Source: Candidatus Kaiserbacteria bacterium (GTDB taxonomy: Bacteria; Patescibacteriota; Minisyncoccia; Phycocordibacterales; UBA2100). Taken from it: DNA of 6,983 nt. A model generated the notes under the pieces. The model was not told where the DNA came from. It did no database searches and saw only the letters and a list, made by a program, of their open reading frames with translations. The position numbers and the translations under genes are program-made. Where the stretch lies: NCBI GenBank assembly GCA_003545515.1, contig DPYD01000014.1, positions 3,058 through 10,040 on the forward strand, written 5' to 3'. Positions 5,842 through 6,983 of this stretch are shown piece by piece (position 1 is the first letter of the stretch; every line of letters starts with the position of its first letter).

Positions 5842-5850
5842 TACCGACAC

Positions 5851-5886
5851 CGATTCATCTTGGAGTTTCCGGCACACGCAACTTGA
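5851..5886 (+). pseudogene. Minimal histidine kinase tail fragment (tail copy R4)
   Basis: The frame reads RFILEFPAHAT and TGA, matching only the last codons of the kinase (RFIVELPxA in other copies), with an 11-bp exact match TGGAGTTTCCG to R1. It is short enough that sequence alone is suggestive; its position at a module boundary and its stop codon at the expected place support the call. The TGA stop forms part of the next promoter's -35 box. Confidence 0.5.
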
Positions 5887-5910
5887 CACGAGATGTACAT
5901 TTTGTACACT
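5883..5910 (+). promoter_or_regulatory. Toxin-antitoxin promoter with overlapping operator
   Basis: A perfect -35 TTGACA (5883-5888) is followed by a 16-bp spacer and -10 TACACT (5905-5910). A symmetric element TGTACA-TTT-TGTACA (5894-5908) fills the spacer and overlaps the -10, as expected for autorepression by the Phd-type antitoxin or the toxin-antitoxin complex. The predicted transcription start is about 5917, the A of the antitoxin ATG, so the mRNA is probably leaderless. Confidence 0.65.
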
Positions 5911-5916
5911 TCTGGC

Positions 5917-6180
5917 ATGAGAACGATTTCAACGACGGATGCGCGCAAACGCTTGAGTGAAATTGTAGAAGCCGTGAAGATGAGCGGCAGAGCGATCGCT
6001 ATTGGACGGCGTAACAAACCAGAGGTAATCATTGCACCCTATCCTAGAAATTATGATCCCGCGGTCAGCGACATCGTAAATTTTGCCGCGGCTTCAGGCA
6101 CATTCGATTTTCTTTTCGACGAGCCGGACCTTTATACTGACAAGGACATCAAGTGGCGATATGGAAAGAAAGAGCATTGA
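5917..6180 (+). CDS. Phd/YefM-family antitoxin
   Basis: An 87-residue protein. The N-terminal half (TISTTDARKRLSEIVEAV, then GRAIAIGRRNKPEVIIAP) is the Phd/YefM DNA-binding and dimerisation domain. The acidic, aromatic C-terminus (FDFLFDEPDLYTDKDIKW, residues 63-80) is the kind of flexible segment that wraps the toxin. It should neutralise the downstream MazF-like toxin and repress the promoter through the TGTACA dyad. The ATG at 5917 was preferred over an in-frame ATG at 5893, because the latter lies inside the operator and upstream of the predicted transcription start. Its 3' end overlaps the toxin start by 20 bp. Phd-type antitoxins are more often paired with Doc or RelE; pairing with MazF/PemK is less usual but known from mixed modules. 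Confidence 0.85.
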   Translation: MRTISTTDARKRLSEIVEAVKMSGRAIAIGRRNKPEVIIAPYPRNYDPAVSDIVNFAAASGTFDFLFDEPDLYTDKDIKWRYGKKEH

Positions 6181-6493
6181 GAAAGGCGACATAACCCTGG
6201 TCGTATTTCCATTTACAGACTTATCGAGCGAGAAACGTCGCCCCGCACTTGTCGTGGGTGCATCGGAAGAACACGTTGTCGTCGCGTTCATTACGACACG
6301 CTCTACGGGACCTCTACAGTGGCATGCATCACTTTCTTCTTCCGACGAAAGCGGGCTTATGTCGCACTCGACCGTACGGTGCGACAAGATCCTTTCGATC
6401 GACACGAAACTTATATCTGGCGCGATCGGAGCCGCTTCACCGGCAACAGTGAAAAAAGTTGATGCCAAGTTGCGACGACTCCTGAAGCTGTAG
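6161..6493 (+). CDS. MazF/PemK-family toxin, probable endoribonuclease
   Basis: A 110-residue protein with the MazF/PemK signature: GDITLVVFPFTD (residues 9-20), KRRPALVV (25-32; the conserved Arg-Pro near the active site), then SHSTVRCDKILSIDTKLI (68-85; the conserved Ser/Thr and Asp region), and a C-terminal helix. Family members are sequence-specific mRNA interferases that stop growth when free of antitoxin. The ATG at 6161 gives the usual short lead before GD; an upstream ATG at 6083 would add 26 residues out of frame over the antitoxin and is unlikely. The 20-bp overlap with the antitoxin implies coupled translation. The TAG stop (6491-6493) lies exactly at the left edge of tail copy R5. 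Confidence 0.87.
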   Translation: MERKSIEKGDITLVVFPFTDLSSEKRRPALVVGASEEHVVVAFITTRSTGPLQWHASLSSSDESGLMSHSTVRCDKILSIDTKLISGAIGAASPATVKKVDAKLRRLLKL

Positions 6494-6603
6494 GTCTCGA
6501 TATAGTGCGAAAGACAGTCGAAGCCCACGGCGGACGTATCTGGGCGGAGTCCGATGGGGAAGGGAAGGGTTCTAGATTCGTGGTGGAGCTGCCTACAGCA
6601 TAG
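6493..6603 (+). pseudogene. Histidine kinase 3'-end fragment (tail copy R5)
   Basis: The frame reads [20 protein letters not shown] then DGEGKGSRFVVELPTA and TAG: the second half of the G2 box to the end of a kinase ATPase domain. Bases 6520-6558 match 2812-2850 at 37 of 39 positions, while both flanks drop to about 56% (15 of 27) and 69% (31 of 45). It starts inside the toxin stop codon and has no start codon of its own. As the copy adjoining trpS, it may be the displaced original 3' end of the kinase gene. Confidence 0.85.
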
Positions 6604-6628
6604 AAATAAGCCGTTTTCCTGTTATTAT
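6601..6628 (+). promoter_or_regulatory. Possible trpS promoter
   Basis: TAGAAA (6601-6606, 4/6 to the -35 consensus, containing the R5 stop codon) is followed by a 16-bp spacer and TATTAT (6623-6628, 5/6 to the -10 consensus). Transcription would begin about 2 nt before the trpS ATG, giving a near-leaderless mRNA. Confidence 0.4.
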
Positions 6629-6636
6629 GTAGCATT

Positions 6637-6983
6637 ATGAAACAGCTACTCACCGGGCTCCAACCCTCCGGCGCCTTGCATATCGGGAACTATTTCGGCG
6701 CACTTAAGCCGTTTGCCGATATGTACGGAGAGTATGAGAGCTTTCTCATGGTCGCCGATTATCACGCTCTAACGAGTTTGAAGAATCCTGACGAACTCCG
6801 GCAGAATGTCGCGGGAGTCGTGCGCGATTATATCGCCGTCGGCATTGATACGAAGAAGGCCGTCATTTTCCAGCAGTCGCAGGTGCCGGAGCACACGGAA
6901 TTGGCGTGGATATTCGAGTGCCTCGTCACTGTTCCGTTCCTCATGCAAGCGCATGCATACAAAGACAAGGTGGCAAAAGGACT
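6637..6983 (+). CDS. trpS: Tryptophanyl-tRNA synthetase (3' partial)
   Basis: The first 115 residues of a class I aminoacyl-tRNA synthetase that charges tRNA-Trp. GLQPSGALHIGNYFGAL (residues 7-23) is the TrpRS form of the HIGH signature, and MVADYHALTSL further on is typical of the nucleotide-binding fold of TrpRS/TyrRS. The gene runs off the right edge, so the KMSKS loop is not seen. No Shine-Dalgarno precedes the ATG. It is a core housekeeping gene and marks the end of the accessory array. Confidence 0.93.
   Translation, partial: MKQLLTGLQPSGALHIGNYFGALKPFADMYGEYESFLMVADYHALTSLKNPDELRQNVAGVVRDYIAVGIDTKKAVIFQQSQVPEHTELAWIFECLVTVPFLMQAHAYKDKVAKG

Noticed and set aside
5893..5919. Antitoxin start at the upstream ATG (5893).
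   Set aside because: It falls within the operator/promoter and before the predicted transcription start, and adds residues not typical of the Phd/YefM N-terminus.
1..6983. CRISPR array, tRNA, rRNA or insertion sequence.
   Set aside because: No regularly spaced short repeats, cloverleaf, rRNA-like sequence, transposase or terminal inverted repeats were seen on either strand.

Overview
The window looks like a chromosomal accessory locus of an uncultured bacterium. The compact genes, very short or absent mRNA leaders, weak Shine-Dalgarno signals and small variant enzymes would fit a candidate-phyla-radiation (Patescibacteria/Parcubacteria-like) lineage, but that placement is inference. TGA, TAG and TAA are all used as stops, so a standard stop-codon code is assumed.

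The main feature is a modular array. The window opens inside the ATP-binding domain of a sensor histidine kinase (HK), which ends at 180. Pieces of the same HK 3' end then recur at 2635-2895, 4907-4990, 5851-5886 and 6493-6603, all on the + strand and all ending at the HK stop codon. I call these copies R1 to R5. Their left ends differ, and their last ~46 bp differ. Between consecutive copies sit unrelated cargo modules. The last copy is followed directly by the start of trpS, a housekeeping gene, so the ancestral order was probably HK-trpS with cargo accumulating at the HK 3' end.

Module A (181-2634) is AT-rich and on the - strand: an APH-fold small-molecule kinase, a HIT-family protein and a sugar-nucleotidyltransferase-like enzyme, closely packed as one operon and possibly a salvage or activation pathway. 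Module B (2896-4906) holds a small HAD-fold protein with an altered catalytic motif and an ATP-grasp-like ligase, then an intrinsic terminator. Module C (4991-5850) holds a beta-phosphoglucomutase-like HAD phosphatase/mutase between hairpins. Module D (5887-6492) is a Phd/YefM-MazF toxin-antitoxin pair whose promoter starts inside the stop codon of the fourth HK tail.

Modules B, C and D have recognisable promoters of their own with little 5' leader, so each can be expressed wherever it lands; the promoter of module A is unclear. No integrase, transposase or recombinase gene is visible. The modules therefore look non-autonomous, moved either by homologous recombination through the HK tail or by an enzyme encoded elsewhere.
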